Shown one piece after another: positions 47,101 to 57,200 of a DNA stretch of 64,000 nucleotides. Every line of letters starts with the position of its first letter. Position 1 is the first letter of the stretch. Below the pieces are notes generated by a model. The model was given only the letters and a program-made list of their open reading frames with translations. It did not search any database and was not told the origin of the DNA. The DNA is from Ashinkailepas kermadecensis. Its lineage: Eukaryota; Arthropoda; Thecostraca; Neolepadidae. Location of the stretch: assembly GCA_034440615.1 (NCBI GenBank), contig JAOTOM010005111.1:248001-312000 (forward strand), read 5' to 3'. The translations under genes were made by a program, and so were the position numbers.

Positions 47101-48003
47101 ACACCATACACTCACGTTACACACACACACATACACTCCGCGTCACACACACACATGCACTCCGCGTCACACCATACACTCACGTCACACACACACATAC
47201 ACTCCGCGTCACACCATACACTCACGTTACACACACACACATACACTCCGCGTCACACCACACACTCACGTTACACACACACACATACACTCCGCGTCAC
47301 ACCATACACTCACGTTACACACACACACATACACTCCGCGTCACACCACACACTCACGTTACACACACACACATACACTCCGCGTCACACCACACACTCA
47401 CGTCACACACACACATACACTCACGCCGTCAGCCACTCCAAGCAGTCGACGGACGCCCTCATCGTCGGCGAACGCCAGGTCGACGTGCAGCTCGGCCAGG
47501 TGCCGACAGCAGCTGCCGACGGCCGCCAGCAAGCCGTTGGTGGCGCACCCGGTCAGCTGCAGGCTGACCAGCTGCGCGAAGGTGGTCAGCACGCGGCCGA
47601 ACTGCGCGGCCGACGGCTCGGCCGCCGCGCCGCCCCAGGCGGTCGAGACGACGGCCAGCGCGCGCGGCCCGCCGCAGGGCGGCGCAGACAGCTGCGCCAC
47701 CTGCTGCAGGTCGTCCAGCTGGAGGCGCGCGCGCCGGCCGCCCAGCAGGTACTCGGTAGCGGCGTGAAGCGGCGTGGCGCCGCGGCCGTGCAGCCGGCCG
47801 GCCAGCTGCTGCAGCAGGGGCGGCGGCAGCCGGCGCCTCAGGAGGGCGCACAGCGCCAGCGCCGGCGCCGGCGGCGGGTCGTCCCGGCCCAGACTCCACA
47901 GACGGTCGGCGAGACTGTCGGCGGCCAGGTCCTCCAGAGCGGGCACCGGCCGGCGGGGCGGCATGCCGACGGTGTGTGGTAGCGCGTCAGGCTGAGGTAG
48001 CAC
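35022..48003 (-). CDS. Leucine-rich-repeat protein, five-exon gene model
   Basis: Exons 47425-48003, 39497-39679, 37375-37586, 35823-36254 and 35022-35181 join with consistent phases (0, 0, 2, 2). From ATG 47964-47962 they give 1527 nt, 508 residues and a TGA. Repeated L-x-x-L-x-L motifs (LVSLQLTGC, LAELHVDLA, LRHVCLRGR, LTSLELIDI, LTQLTLAGA, LEQLELAGQ, RRLELSQCQ) indicate RNI-type LRRs. The N-terminus, PALEDLAADSLADRL, fits the loose elongin-BC-box pattern, hinting at a substrate receptor of a cullin ligase; this is inference. I do not recognise the orthologue. There may be further exons in the 7.7-kb first intron, which holds a non-LTR relic and three tandem arrays. Confidence 0.8.
35640..35822 (-). 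repeat. Tandem repeat at the donor of LRR exon 4
   Basis: Minus-strand units GGTCACCAGG followed by CACCTCTCAGACACGGC recur with ~50-bp spacing, starting within ten bases of the donor (35822). Confidence 0.75.
35823..36254 (-). CDS. LRR gene exon 4
   Basis: Acceptor CACTGTTGCAG|GTTCAC (an alternative TAG nine bases further keeps frame). Encodes FTSLSELTSLELIDIHP, LRLCPGLTSLRLVP, LTQLTLAGAP, LEQLELAGQ and DGGLRQL, classic LRRs. The donor is CAGCTCAG|GTCAGT, phase 2. Confidence 0.88.
36250..36475 (-). repeat. 42-bp tandem array at the acceptor of LRR exon 4
   Basis: Five units. On the minus strand each of the better copies contains CCACTGCTGCAGGTTCAC, the same sequence as the exon-4 3' splice site (CTGTTGCAG|GTTCAC), so several acceptor look-alikes lie in a row upstream of the used one. 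Confidence 0.9.
36480..37374. other. Intron sequence, no gene seen
   Basis: LRR intron 3. Moderately AT-rich; no motif recognised. Confidence 0.5.
37375..37586 (-). CDS. LRR gene exon 3
   Basis: The acceptor GGTGCCGTCAG follows a (GGCATC)n-like run. Encodes VDLGDVMDGVFGVDP, YELRRLES and LRHVCLRGRCSARND. The donor is CAACTG|GTGAGG, phase 2. Confidence 0.8.
37590..39240. other. Intron sequence with microsatellite and a GC-rich island
   Basis: LRR intron 2. Holds a (CA)n/(CATA)n run at 38690-38770 and a GC-rich island at 38780-39060 with open frames on both strands but no recognisable domain. The island could be an unassigned exon or an old mobile fragment. Confidence 0.45.
39250..39535 (-). 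repeat. 35-bp tandem array carrying the donor of LRR exon 2
   Basis: Eight copies on the minus strand of a unit GTGGGTGTCAGGTGCACTCC plus TGCCGCGTGTCGGAG. The exon's own last bases and GAG|GTGGGT donor are the first copy; most others keep (G/C)(A/G)G|GTGGGT. Confidence 0.95.
39497..39679 (-). CDS. LRR gene exon 2
   Basis: Acceptor GTGTGACGTCAG; encodes SPIRRQMEESLRMV, LRDISFENTMVG and LLLQALPKLHSC. The donor TCGGAG|GTGGGTG (39497/39496) is phase 0; the exon tail and donor are repeated eight times in a 35-bp array. Confidence 0.78.
39962..40530. repeat. 45-bp minisatellite, about 12 copies
   Basis: Unit 'tgggaggtgtagggactg' plus 'ctggtccccgccgtgacccggccaggg' in LRR intron 1. Period 45 bp, so frames stay open on both strands; the resulting 15-residue repeats are not taken as protein. 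Confidence 0.95.
40780..41480 (+). pseudogene. Non-LTR retrotransposon endonuclease remnant
   Basis: Reads PELAAWLLAISADVVAIQDV (endonuclease start) and, after frame changes, NSREPTFAGHHTGS and GGGHLPVLVRV, equivalent to the SDHLPV end of the endonuclease fold. It lies in the same orientation as the RT/RNase H fragments at 43.3-45.2 kb and is probably the same element. Confidence 0.75.
41755..42200. repeat. 57-bp minisatellite, about eight copies
   Basis: Unit 'gatcagatcggaccactcga' plus 'cggccagagccaggtagccg' plus 'gaggtgaagcggagagc'. Multiple of three, open on the minus strand as 19-residue repeats (LRFTSGYLALAVEWSDLIA), which may be by chance. Lies inside the broken non-LTR element. Confidence 0.93.
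42200..43230. other. Low-complexity and unassigned sequence
   Basis: TATG/TGTA-rich cryptic microsatellite to about 42650, then unassigned sequence. No gene seen. It splits the endonuclease and RT parts of the non-LTR relic. Confidence 0.5.
43230..45180 (+). pseudogene. Non-LTR retrotransposon RT, RNase H and zinc-knuckle remnants
   Basis: Frameshifted fragments in plus orientation: YRPIALTSP; KVLISLEKVGFRDRHSVQDN; AFDFARAYDIIDHR (RT motif A); FRVGLPQGSVLAPTLFQLW (motif B); DMXADGTAV where X is a stop in the usual F-x-D-D (near 44098); WIWTDSSADGV (RNase H); HLQWIPSHCDIVGNK (RNase H end); and VCGQCDHLACLLC. The order EN-RT-RNase H-Cys cluster is that of I/R1-like elements. All parts are broken. 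Confidence 0.8.
43740..43830 (-). repeat. Retroelement 3'-tail module (copy 1)
   Basis: Contains 'gttatttgggtttaagggcg' and 'tcatttagcgcccc', the same module as at 46.02, 46.19, 54.15 and 60.82 kb. It interrupts the RT of the non-LTR relic between AF and its upstream block. Confidence 0.75.
45300..46760. other. Intron sequence with two tail-module copies
   Basis: LRR intron 1. Tail-module fragments at 46028-46090 ('gttatttgggctttagggcg') and 46193-46225 ('gttatttgggctgaagggcg'). No exon seen. Confidence 0.55.
46770..47424 (-). repeat. ~42-bp minisatellite starting at the donor of LRR exon 1
   Basis: About 15 copies. On the minus strand the intron starts GTGAGTGTATGTGTGTGTGTG and the array repeats GACGTGAGTG(T)(A/G)TG with GGTGTGACGCGGAGTGTATG between. 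Each unit thus contains one or more donor-like GTGAGTG sequences. Confidence 0.95.
47425..48003 (-). CDS. LRR gene exon 1 (first coding exon found)
   Basis: The acceptor GTTTCCCTGTTGCAG shows an upstream, probably non-coding, exon. In-frame ATG at 47964. Encodes an all-helical Ala/Leu/Arg-rich region and the first LRRs. The donor is GACGGC|GTGAGTG, phase 0. The region is extremely GC-rich. Confidence 0.78.
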
Positions 48004-48115
48004 CTGCAACAGGGAAACACACCCGGAGTACGCGCATCAGTGCTCAACCAATTGCTACTCGTGAACGAAGTTTAATACAACGAAGAATGGCTCTTAGATG
48101 CTCCTGGGATTTAGA

Positions 48116-48212
48116 GATTGCGTGTAAAGAAAATATACGACCTTCAATATACCAGGTGCTGAGTTGCACCTCCTGGTATATTGAAGGTCGCATATTTTCT
48201 TTACACGCAATC
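48116..48212. repeat. Long near-perfect hairpin
   Basis: Arms of about 44 bp ('gattgcgtgtaaagaaaata' opening the left; its complement closing the right) around a six-base loop TGAGTT, with one mismatch and a three-base bulge. It lies between the LRR and UVRAG genes. Confidence 0.9.
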
Positions 48213-48219
48213 GTCAACG

Positions 48220-49836
48220 AAGTGTCAATTCACAGTCGAATCGTGAGCTCGAAACGTTGGATTATGATGCGTGCGGAACAGAATAAACTACACGGACATG
48301 ATTGAACCGATAAATGTTTCGTTCGTGGTCTTTGTTGTTTTGCTCTCGAAGGGGTCACTGTATGCCATGACCTGACAGTGCCGGCAGCCCGCTGGGTCAA
48401 AACATCGCGGGCACGGCCAAGCCGGTGGAGAGCGCGAAGAGCTGCGCGAGTGCACACTGCTGGCAAATCCCGCCTGCATATACCAGTTCACATGAGCGTA
48501 GCCTCGCACAGAGGCGTAGCCATGGCCAACGGTCATGCTCCCCTCCACTAACAAAAATAAACTGGATTAAACAAGAAATTCTGGGGTTTCATCACGCCAA
48601 GCCAAAAATTTTCGGTACGCTCCGCGCGCAGTGTTTTCAGTATAATTACATTTTGGGGGTCAGACCCCTTAACAAAGTCCTGACTGCGCCCCTGTGCACG
48701 TAACACCAGAGGGTACACTTCAAAGCGGGAGACGTCATCAGCTGGGTTACAGGCCGTTGTAATATGACGGACACCGAATCGACGGTAACGAAACAAGGCC
48801 ATCAGGACAGACATCCACGACTCGTCACGGTAGATGCTGTTTTATTTCCGGAGAATGGGTTGTTCGACCAGCCCTCGTTGGGCCAGGAGGGGGTCTCGAG
48901 CCCCCCCCCCCCCACTCTCTCAGTTTTTTTCCGGGATAGCTAATGAATGGGTGAACACAGAGAGGCATGACATTTGTGATAGCTTCTCATACGTCTGTTT
49001 TACATGTTGGTAAAAATGTCAGGTCAATGTCAGGTCACGGCCATCAAATGTCATTGACTTGGGACGCACCAGTGAATAATGCTTAAACAAAACACTTTAG
49101 TATTGCTATTCGGCGTAGTCGCAACATATCAGCATCAAACTCGGCTCATGATATCCTTTCATCAAGATAAACAACCAGCAATCACAAAATTTTAATTACT
49201 GTCAAGGTAACTCACCTAAGGTCAGGCAAACTTAAGCGTTTTTTCACCGTTATGGATTGGAAAAGTTGAATTGGGGGTAATTTTTTTTCGCCGAAAATGA
49301 CAGCAAGTATCATTTTGTGTTAACATGTGCCAAAGGTCAACGACAGATCAGGTCAAGTATCATGCATATTCTACACACTGCCATCTTATACATAATGTTG
49401 CTGTCCCTCGTGATATCATATCTGATTTCGGCTTCGCTGGCGCCTGTGTTCCACAACATGACAGTGAATGACCAACCAGTGACCTGATGTGGCCTGACCT
49501 CGTTTAATCGGACCAGATTTGACATTCCCATGGAATTGTTCTCCGGGCAGTGCACACTTAAGTGAAGACTGAAGTGTTAGCTGTATCAGGCTATATGTTG
49601 GCCCAGCGTGATCAAAGGACGAGTCACGGGCACAGTTTACAAAGATGTTTAAACATCAAATCAGTTTTCTTGGAACATTTTTGCATGCTGCAAATGCATT
49701 TCTTTTCCCATATATTAGTGATGTTCAAGCTGGAACTTATTTGATCTTACCACAAAACGTGACGGAACCCGACATGATTTTCAACCATCAAACAGATACA
49801 CACATTTTGATTCAATGGTTCTGTTGAAAGAAACAG

Positions 49837-49875
<39 letters not shown>

Positions 49876-51270
49876 GTCATATTTTCCGAGGCCATTTCGA
49901 TAAAGGTCATACCACTGGGCTAACCCACTATGATCTTTAGAGACCTCGCCACGACCAAACATGAACAAATACAGACATGCGCGCTAGGCTACATTGACTC
50001 GCGAATTCATTATTTGAGCATCTAGCATGCATAATTTGGAAGATGGTTTTCAAGCCTGATTCTGACCCGATGTAACCCACTCAGTCTTGATCCTTATTAC
50101 TATGATCAATTGTACATTCATGGATGGATTTTGATATACAATACAGAAGAAAATAAACTCCGCCTTTTTACCACTTCCAAGAACTTCGGTCGAGTTCCGT
50201 ATATTGATCTAATATGACCTCTGGTGACTTTACTATGGGTTAAAAAAAAACATGCTTCGGGCTCTCCACTAGCAGAGCTTTCTAACGGTGCTTTGTAGTT
50301 CATCCCAGATTACATAGATTACAATTTAGAGAGGGCTTTAAATATCACCGCAGCCCGGCGAAGGTAGATTTGCCGGTCGGCGGCAAATCCACCAGGTAAA
50401 TGCAGGTTTAAAAGGCGACCCTTGTGGAAGCCTTGTGGAAGCCGTCTGGTGCTTACATCGAAAGTATGTTTCGAATGCATCCTCCGCACTCGTATCATCG
50501 CTCTCCGCATGGAGCTAAAAGATAGTTCATCACCTGAAGGTTTTCCAACCCAAATACACCGCAGGCAACATAGCCATCTGTGACGTCAATCACATATTGC
50601 ACATAGTGTAATAAATATACTATCATTAGGCAAGAAGCGTACTATCATTAATTATATATTTACTACAACATATTAAGATAATAAACATACATTAATAATG
50701 TAGGAAGCATATCGTTCGTAATATTAAAATATAATGGTATATATTTATTACATATTTTCACTGGAAAATGGTTTGGGTGTTCGATTTATTTACACCATAC
50801 CCGTTGTGATACGCGGCTAGATTACATGATGAAAGTGCATTGATCCAACAGAAAACAATCGCATGCTTCTTTCAAGCCATTGCAATAATCCTGGCCATAC
50901 TTGGAATGAACTTTTACACACATAATGCTCAGTTGTACATGCACAGGCATATCGCTCAGTTGGATATCGCAAAGCAGCGGTTGTGTAGCAGACGTTTACG
51001 ACAGTGACTGCATAGGAGTTTAATGTTGTCCCATATACGAACATATTTAGAACCGAGCTGTTCTTCGAAACTGCCGGTGGCATATAACATAAATGTGGAT
51101 GCTCCCGACTGTGATTCTGACCAAGCGCGCGAAACTTGGGAGGGTGCTACTCAGCACCAGTATCAATATCACGGCTGGCGGTTAGCACCGTTCGACTAGT
51201 TGCACATACGACACCAGTCATCAGCAGACGACACTCCAGCCGTCCTCAGTTTCACCGTCACGGCCACGTC
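48220..51270. other. Intergenic sequence, no gene seen
   Basis: Mixed composition with a poly-C run (48901-48913) and a short (CA)n(TA)n at 49833-49875. No coding feature recognised; part is presumably the promoter and 5' UTR of the LRR gene and the 3' UTR of UVRAG. Confidence 0.5.
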
Positions 51271-51271
51271 A

Positions 51272-53129
51272 TCATGTCTCGTCCGCCTCTCTCCTGGAGA
51301 TCAACTTGAAGCTCTTTGTGTTGGTGAGGATCTGCATCCGACTGGTCACGTAGTCCCAGTCGGCGTCGTCCGCCGACCCACAGTGCACGGCCGACGCGGT
51401 CGACACGGGCGGCGGCGGCGGCGGCGCGGCCGGCCTCGTCTCGGGCGACCGGTCACGGGCGGGCTCGGCAACGCCGTTTGCGGACGAGCCGAGCTCGTTT
51501 GGCGTCGGCTCGGCCGACAAGCCCGGCTCGTCTGGCGGCGGCTCGGCCGGCGTCGACCTGCCGCCCTCGTCGCTGGCCGACGCGGCCGAGCCGAGCGAGC
51601 CGGCGGCGTCCTCGGTCGGGCCCGGCGGCCGGTGGCCACGCGGCGGCCGCGTCGTCGGCGACGGCGTCGTGCAGCGTGACGCTGCCGGCCGGCAGCCGCA
51701 GCCGCTGCTCGCTGCGGCGCGTGGCCGGCGGCGGGCCGCACGGCCAGAACAGCTGGCCGCTCGGCCACTCGGCGCCGGCCGCCGCCAGCTCGCCGTCCGG
51801 CTCCGGCACGCCGTCGGCCAGCAGCGCCGCCAGGTTGGGCAGCATGGCGCGCAGGTCGGCCGTCTCCAGGCCGCAGTACTGGCGCAGCTGTGCGATGTTC
51901 TTGTTGAGCAGGTAGACGGCGTAGTTAAACGGCAGGCTCTCGCGGCCGGCCACTAGCGGGAACTGCCGCTCCCCGCTCAGCAGGCCCACCACGATGTGGT
52001 CCTCAACGACGGGGTTGGCATCACGCTGGCTGATGGCGTAACGCAGGCCGACGCCCAGCACCCAGGCGACCATCACCACCAGGTGGCTGGCGTGCGCCAG
52101 CGCCACCGACACGCTGCGGTCCGGCGCCGCACTGTACTCCTCGGCGTTGGGCAGGTGTATGCCCTGGATAGTGCAGCCCTCGGCAGTGCGCCGCACCGGG
52201 TATATCACCTGCAGCTCGGTGCACATCTCCCGCCGCCGGAACGCCAGCTGGCTGTGCGCGCGCAGGTAGAGCGCGTGCAGGGCGGCGAACTTGACGCGCC
52301 AGTCGGCGAGTGCGGCGCTGTCCTCACGTAGTTCGTCCCACTGGCGGCTGAGCTGGGCGGCGCTGGCCGCCTGGCGCGCGCGCTCGGCCGTGAGCAGCTG
52401 GCTCGCCTCGTGCACGGCGGCCGTCCGCGCGGCGATGTCGGCGCGCAGCAGCGCCAGCCGCCGGCGCAGCTGGTCGCGCGCGGCCGCGGCGCGCCGTCGC
52501 CGCTCGGCGGCCGGCCAGAGCGCGCCGCCCTCCTCGGTCAGCGCCTCGATGACCGCCTCCTGGCGGCGGCGCTCGCGCTGGCAGCGGTGCAGCCGCTCGA
52601 GGCGCGGCCCGTCGGCGGCGGCGCCCACCGTCTCCTCGGGCACGGCGACGACGAGCGGCGGCCGCGGCGGCTCGGCGCGCCGCTCGGCCACCGCCTCGGC
52701 GGCCGTCAGCCATACGGCGCCGAACCGGAACAGCAGCGTGTTGGGCTGGAACTGCCAGCGCAGCGACACGGGCACCAGGCCGGCCAGCGTCACCGCCCAG
52801 CTGAGGATCTCCGCCTGGCGGCCGGCGGCGCGCGCGAACACGCGCACCAGCAGCTGGGTGGCGTTTCGGCAGCCGGCCGGCAGCGGCTCCAGGTGCAGCG
52901 GCTCCCACACGGCGCCGGCGCTCAGCTGCGGCTCGCTCGTGTAGAGCGGCGCGCCGTCGGTGCGCACCTGCAGCGTGTAGTGGTAGCGCGGCGGCGCGCC
53001 CGGCGCCAGCATCACGTCGTCGGTGGCCAGCAGGTGGCGCGCCACCACCTGACGCAGGCCGCGCGCGCGACGCTGGTTGGTGGCGAGCGACGCCGCGCCG
53101 CGCTCGACAGGACACTCGGTCCAGTTCAT
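51272..53129 (-). CDS. UVRAG: UVRAG (UV radiation resistance-associated protein, Vps38-like)
   Basis: UVRAG is the subunit of the class III PI3-kinase complex II (with Vps34, Vps15 and Beclin 1) acting in endosome and autophagosome maturation. From ATG 53129-53127 (context GCGGCCATGA) I see an N-terminal basic helix (RGLRQVVARHLL), a C2-like domain (about residues 25-150, with LRWQFQPNTLLFRFG), an Arg/Ala/Gln-rich coiled coil (about 185-310), and a BARA2-like domain with LQVIYPV, IQGIHLPNAEEY, ALAHASHLVVM, GVGLRYAI, FPLVAGRESLPFNYAVYLLN and NIAQLRQYCGL. This order and spacing match the family. No intron is needed. The main frame ends at 51453, but from about 51650 the neighbouring frame looks more protein-like (PTEDAAGSLGS... 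to KLISRREADET, stop 51272-51274), suggesting a one-base slip. Confidence 0.88.
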
Positions 53130-53299
53130 GGCCGCCGCGCCGACATCGGGCCTGCAACCGGACAGCGCAGTCAGCCTGGGACGGTCGCCCGCCCGCCGAG
53201 CCAAGTCGGCGACGGCCAGACGCGTCACTGCTCGTCAAGAAGCAGCTGTGCGCTGCCGCAGACTGGGTGAAATTTGCGCGGCGACCGTGCCAAACTGAC

Positions 53300-54150
53300 T
53301 GAGCTGTCAGTGCATCGCACCAGCCCCAACTGCTGACGCTGCTCGGAACCGAATGTGTTCTTTACCGTTTTGGCACTAATGCCATGTAATATTCATTGGT
53401 CAGAAACCTGTTGTCCTGAGAGGATTCTTCCACTTCCCAAAAAGATTTCTTACCTTGATAAGAGTCTCTTTGATGCAATTCAAGTTTAAACTTGGCGATG
53501 GTGTTCCTTACTCATATTGATAGTCAAACCATGAAAATGCCCCCCCACCCCCAAATTAACCACATTTCGGATTGCCCCTTGTTCAGGTCAGAACATCGAA
53601 CTTTTTGTTTGGCTGTGGTCTGAATAATGAGCAATCCGAAACACAACCTGACACTTGGTCATTGTTCATCAGTTTTCTGTTCAATATGTATGATCTGTAC
53701 CATCGCCAAGTTTTCATTCAAATCATCATGATGCTCATATAGCTATCAATACTATAGTCGTGACCACAAAGCTAGATTTGTAGAGTTCCTGAAAAGTCGA
53801 AGAACCCTTGCACCCCTACAAGGTTTCCTATCGTCTCCGTCGTACTCCGACAAAACAGGAGGAGGGGGAGGGGAAAAATAACATCATTGCAATTGGAGCA
53901 TATTTCAAAGAAATCATTTCCCAACATCATTACGATTTTAACCAAAAAAAGTATTGTGTTCTAAAAATGAATGTTTGCTGCATTGATTCACTAGAATGGG
54001 AGCATAAGTAAATCAGTATCAGTCCCAGATTGGGCTTAGCATGATTTTCAGGTTGGTTGGTTATTGGTTTTACGACACGTCGACCGTTGAGTCATGTAGC
54101 GTCGCCAATCTCTCACGCCGATTGGTCGCGGGCGAAGAGTAGCGACAGGT
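53300..54150. other. Flanking sequence with a dispersed-repeat copy
   Basis: AT-rich, no gene seen. 54056-54125 matches the fragment at 8130-8215 ('tcgaccgttga', 'cgccaatctctcac'). Confidence 0.5.
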
Positions 54151-54284
54151 GTTTGTTTGTTATTTGGGCTTAAGGGCGCGCCGACTACGAGGTCATTTAG
54201 CGCCCATAACTATTAATTGTTCCAGCAGTCTCTATAGGTCGTCTCTTGTACTATGGGTAGTCTCTTTCCTGGTGCATCTTGATG

Positions 54285-57200
54285 TTAACGCCCCGGGTAA
54301 ATAGCATAAAACTTCACATCAGATAGGAACGTGAAGAGCCTTCCGGATTCCACAGCCTGAGATTTGTCACCTAAAATTGCTAGGAGGGAGTGAGCCTGGT
54401 CGCTCCCAAAATGACGTCGACGCTCCAGCCCAAGCCTAGGGCATGAAATCAGAATATGACTAACCGTCATTACTGCACCACATCTCGGGCACAATGGTTC
54501 ATTCTCACCATTGAGTAAGTGAATATGGGTGGCGTAAGTATGTCCTATGCGTAATCGACACAGGGTTACTTCGTCTCGCCTTGTTCTGCCCGAGCACGAG
54601 GGCCACTGACCGAGGGATGGCTTTATTATCCGTAACTTGTTGGAACCAAGCTCGTCCCAGCTCCTCTGCCACTTCCTTACCAGAAAAGCAGATATCCCTG
54701 GGTAGTAATCTCTGGCAGGGATTGGGAATGATCTGCGCAAGGGGGCTGTTGCTGCGCGCCTTGCAGCGCTGTCCGCTTGCTCATTTCCTACGATACCTAT
54801 GTGGCTTGGAATCCAGCAGAAGTGGACAACTTTTCCGGCCTGATCTAATAAAGTCAAGCGACGGAGGATATCATGTACAAAAGAGTCTGTTGGATTAAAA
54901 CGCTTCAGCGCCAAAAGGCTGCTCAGCGAGTCGGAGAAAATTACATGACTTTCTTCGTCCCCGACCTCTATAAAAGCCAGTGCTTTATCAATCGCCACCA
55001 ACTCAGATGTGTACACGGACGCATGTTTCGGTAGTGTGAACGATCTGGCGGCTGTGTCGCCTACGAAGGCGCTTCCAACCCCGGTGTCTGTCTTTGATCC
55101 ATCGGTAAAAGTTTTTGCGTATCTGTTATAAAATGTCGATATGTGCTCCAGAGCACGTGCGCGAAATTCGTCCGGGAGAACATCCCCTTTGCGTATGTCG
55201 GCCAAAACGAGGTCTATTCTAGGGCTTGGTGACAAAAGTCGCCACGGGGGTGTATAGACCTGCGGGGCGCGCTTGACACTGCGCAATTCCAGTTGGCTTT
55301 CGGCAAAAAGGTCTCGAATTCTAATGCACATAGGTCTATATATACTGGCGCCACCATGTAAGAAGATTGATAGGATGTGACGCGAGAACACCGCTGGATA
55401 AGCTGGGTGCTGCGGGAAACTGCGCAGCTTACACGCGTAGCGCATCCCGAGCATCTGTCGCCTGAGGGAAAGTGGTGGCTCGTTGATGTCAGCCAACAAG
55501 CTCGCGATTGGCGAGGTTCGAAACGCCCCCGTCACAATTCTCAGAGCCACATGATGAACAGTATCAAGAACACGTTTTCCGGATGCACAGGCACCATCAT
55601 AAACAAAGCAAGCGTAATCTAGCTTTGAGCGGATGAGAGATCGATAAAGGAGTAGCAGTGTTTGTCTGTCACTTCCGTAAGATGTTCGTGCTACACATTT
55701 TAAAATACTCAGAGATGTAATACACTTGTCACGGATAATTCTAAGATGTTTCCGGTATAGCAGACGGCTGTCAAAATATATTCCTAAAAACTTAAATACA
55801 GGGTGCGATTTAACGGGTTCACCATACAGCATCAGTGTGAGATCACGACAGCAACGACGGCGACAGAAATGCATTGCTGCTGTTTTTGTGGTGGACAACA
55901 TAAAACCATTCATGGTGCTCCACTTCTGGAGATGGTTTGTCGCCAGCTGAAGTTGCCTGGATGAAGAAGAGGCTCTTGAAGAAGAGGACCAAATAGCTAT
56001 GTCGTCAACAAAAAGAGATCGACCAATACTTGAAGGAAGCCCAGTAAAGACGTCATTGATCATGATGGCGAAGAGAGGAACACTGAGCACGCTGCCCTGA
56101 GGAATTCCATTTACGAGTTGAAAACGTGCAGATAAATGGTCACCAATGCGAACACGAAAAAAACGGTCAGATAGAAAGCTTTGCAAGAATGTGCCCATAC
56201 GGCCACGGATTCCACTTCTTTGAAGCTTTAAAAGAATTCCATATCGCCAGGTCGTGTCATATGCCGCTTCAATGTAAAAAAACACAGCATTAAGATGTTG
56301 TTTCTGCTTAAAAGCTGCACGGATCGAGGTATCCAAAAGTAAAAGATGGTCAACGGTGCTTCTGTTTCTTCTGAAGCCACACTGTTCGTTTGTGAAAAAA
56401 AATTGTTCCTTTCCAAATACCACGTCAGCCTAACGTTTACCATTTTTTCCATTAGCTTGCCAAGTGAAGATGTAAGCGATATGGGACGGTAATGCGATGG
56501 ATGTAAGCCGTTTTTCGTCGGTTTCCTGATTGGGACAATAATTGCTTCCCGCCAACCTTCCGGGAAAGCGCCTGCTTCCCAAACCCAGTTGAACGTGGCC
56601 AGTAAAGCTTCCAGCGCTTGGGGAGGAAGCCGTTTCAACATAGCATTGTGGATCTGATCCGGTCCCTCAGCAACAATTCGCAGGGCGCTAATGGCAGATG
56701 TGAGCTCAGTCAGTGTAAAGGGGTCATTGTAGTCAAGTGATTGTGAAGTGACAAAATCAATAGGATTCCTCTCGCAATGCGACTTAAAACGCAAAAACTC
56801 ACGATTGGTGCTTCCGCCACAACTGCGTTCAGAAATAAAACGGCCTATCTCATCCGCGACATCGGACGGGTGGGTAACATCAGCGTCACCTACGCTCAAC
56901 ACGGGGAGAGGAACTGACTGGAACTGTCCGGAAATACGCTTGAGTTGGGACCAGATCTGTGCTGTTGGTGTAAATCGATTAAGATTTCCAATGTATGTTC
57001 TCCAGGACACCCTCTTTGCCTCAAGAACTGTGCGCCGAGCATGCGCCCTGGCCTTCCGGAATGCAATAAGATTTGCCGTCGTACTGTTACGGTCAAAAAC
57101 CTTGAAGGCACGTCTGCGAGCACGGATAACATTCCGGCACTCCTCGGTCCACCATGGCACAGGAGCACGGCGGGGTGTTCTGGATGTCATAGGGATGCCT

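Noticed and set aside
46687..47982. Long plus-strand open frames rich in His/Thr over the minisatellite
   Set aside because: They are translations of the GT-rich array and the antisense of LRR exon 1; no independent coding signal.
52324..53270. Other long frames overlapping UVRAG on both strands
   Set aside because: Shadow frames of very GC-rich coding DNA; Arg/Ala/Gly-biased composition without domains.
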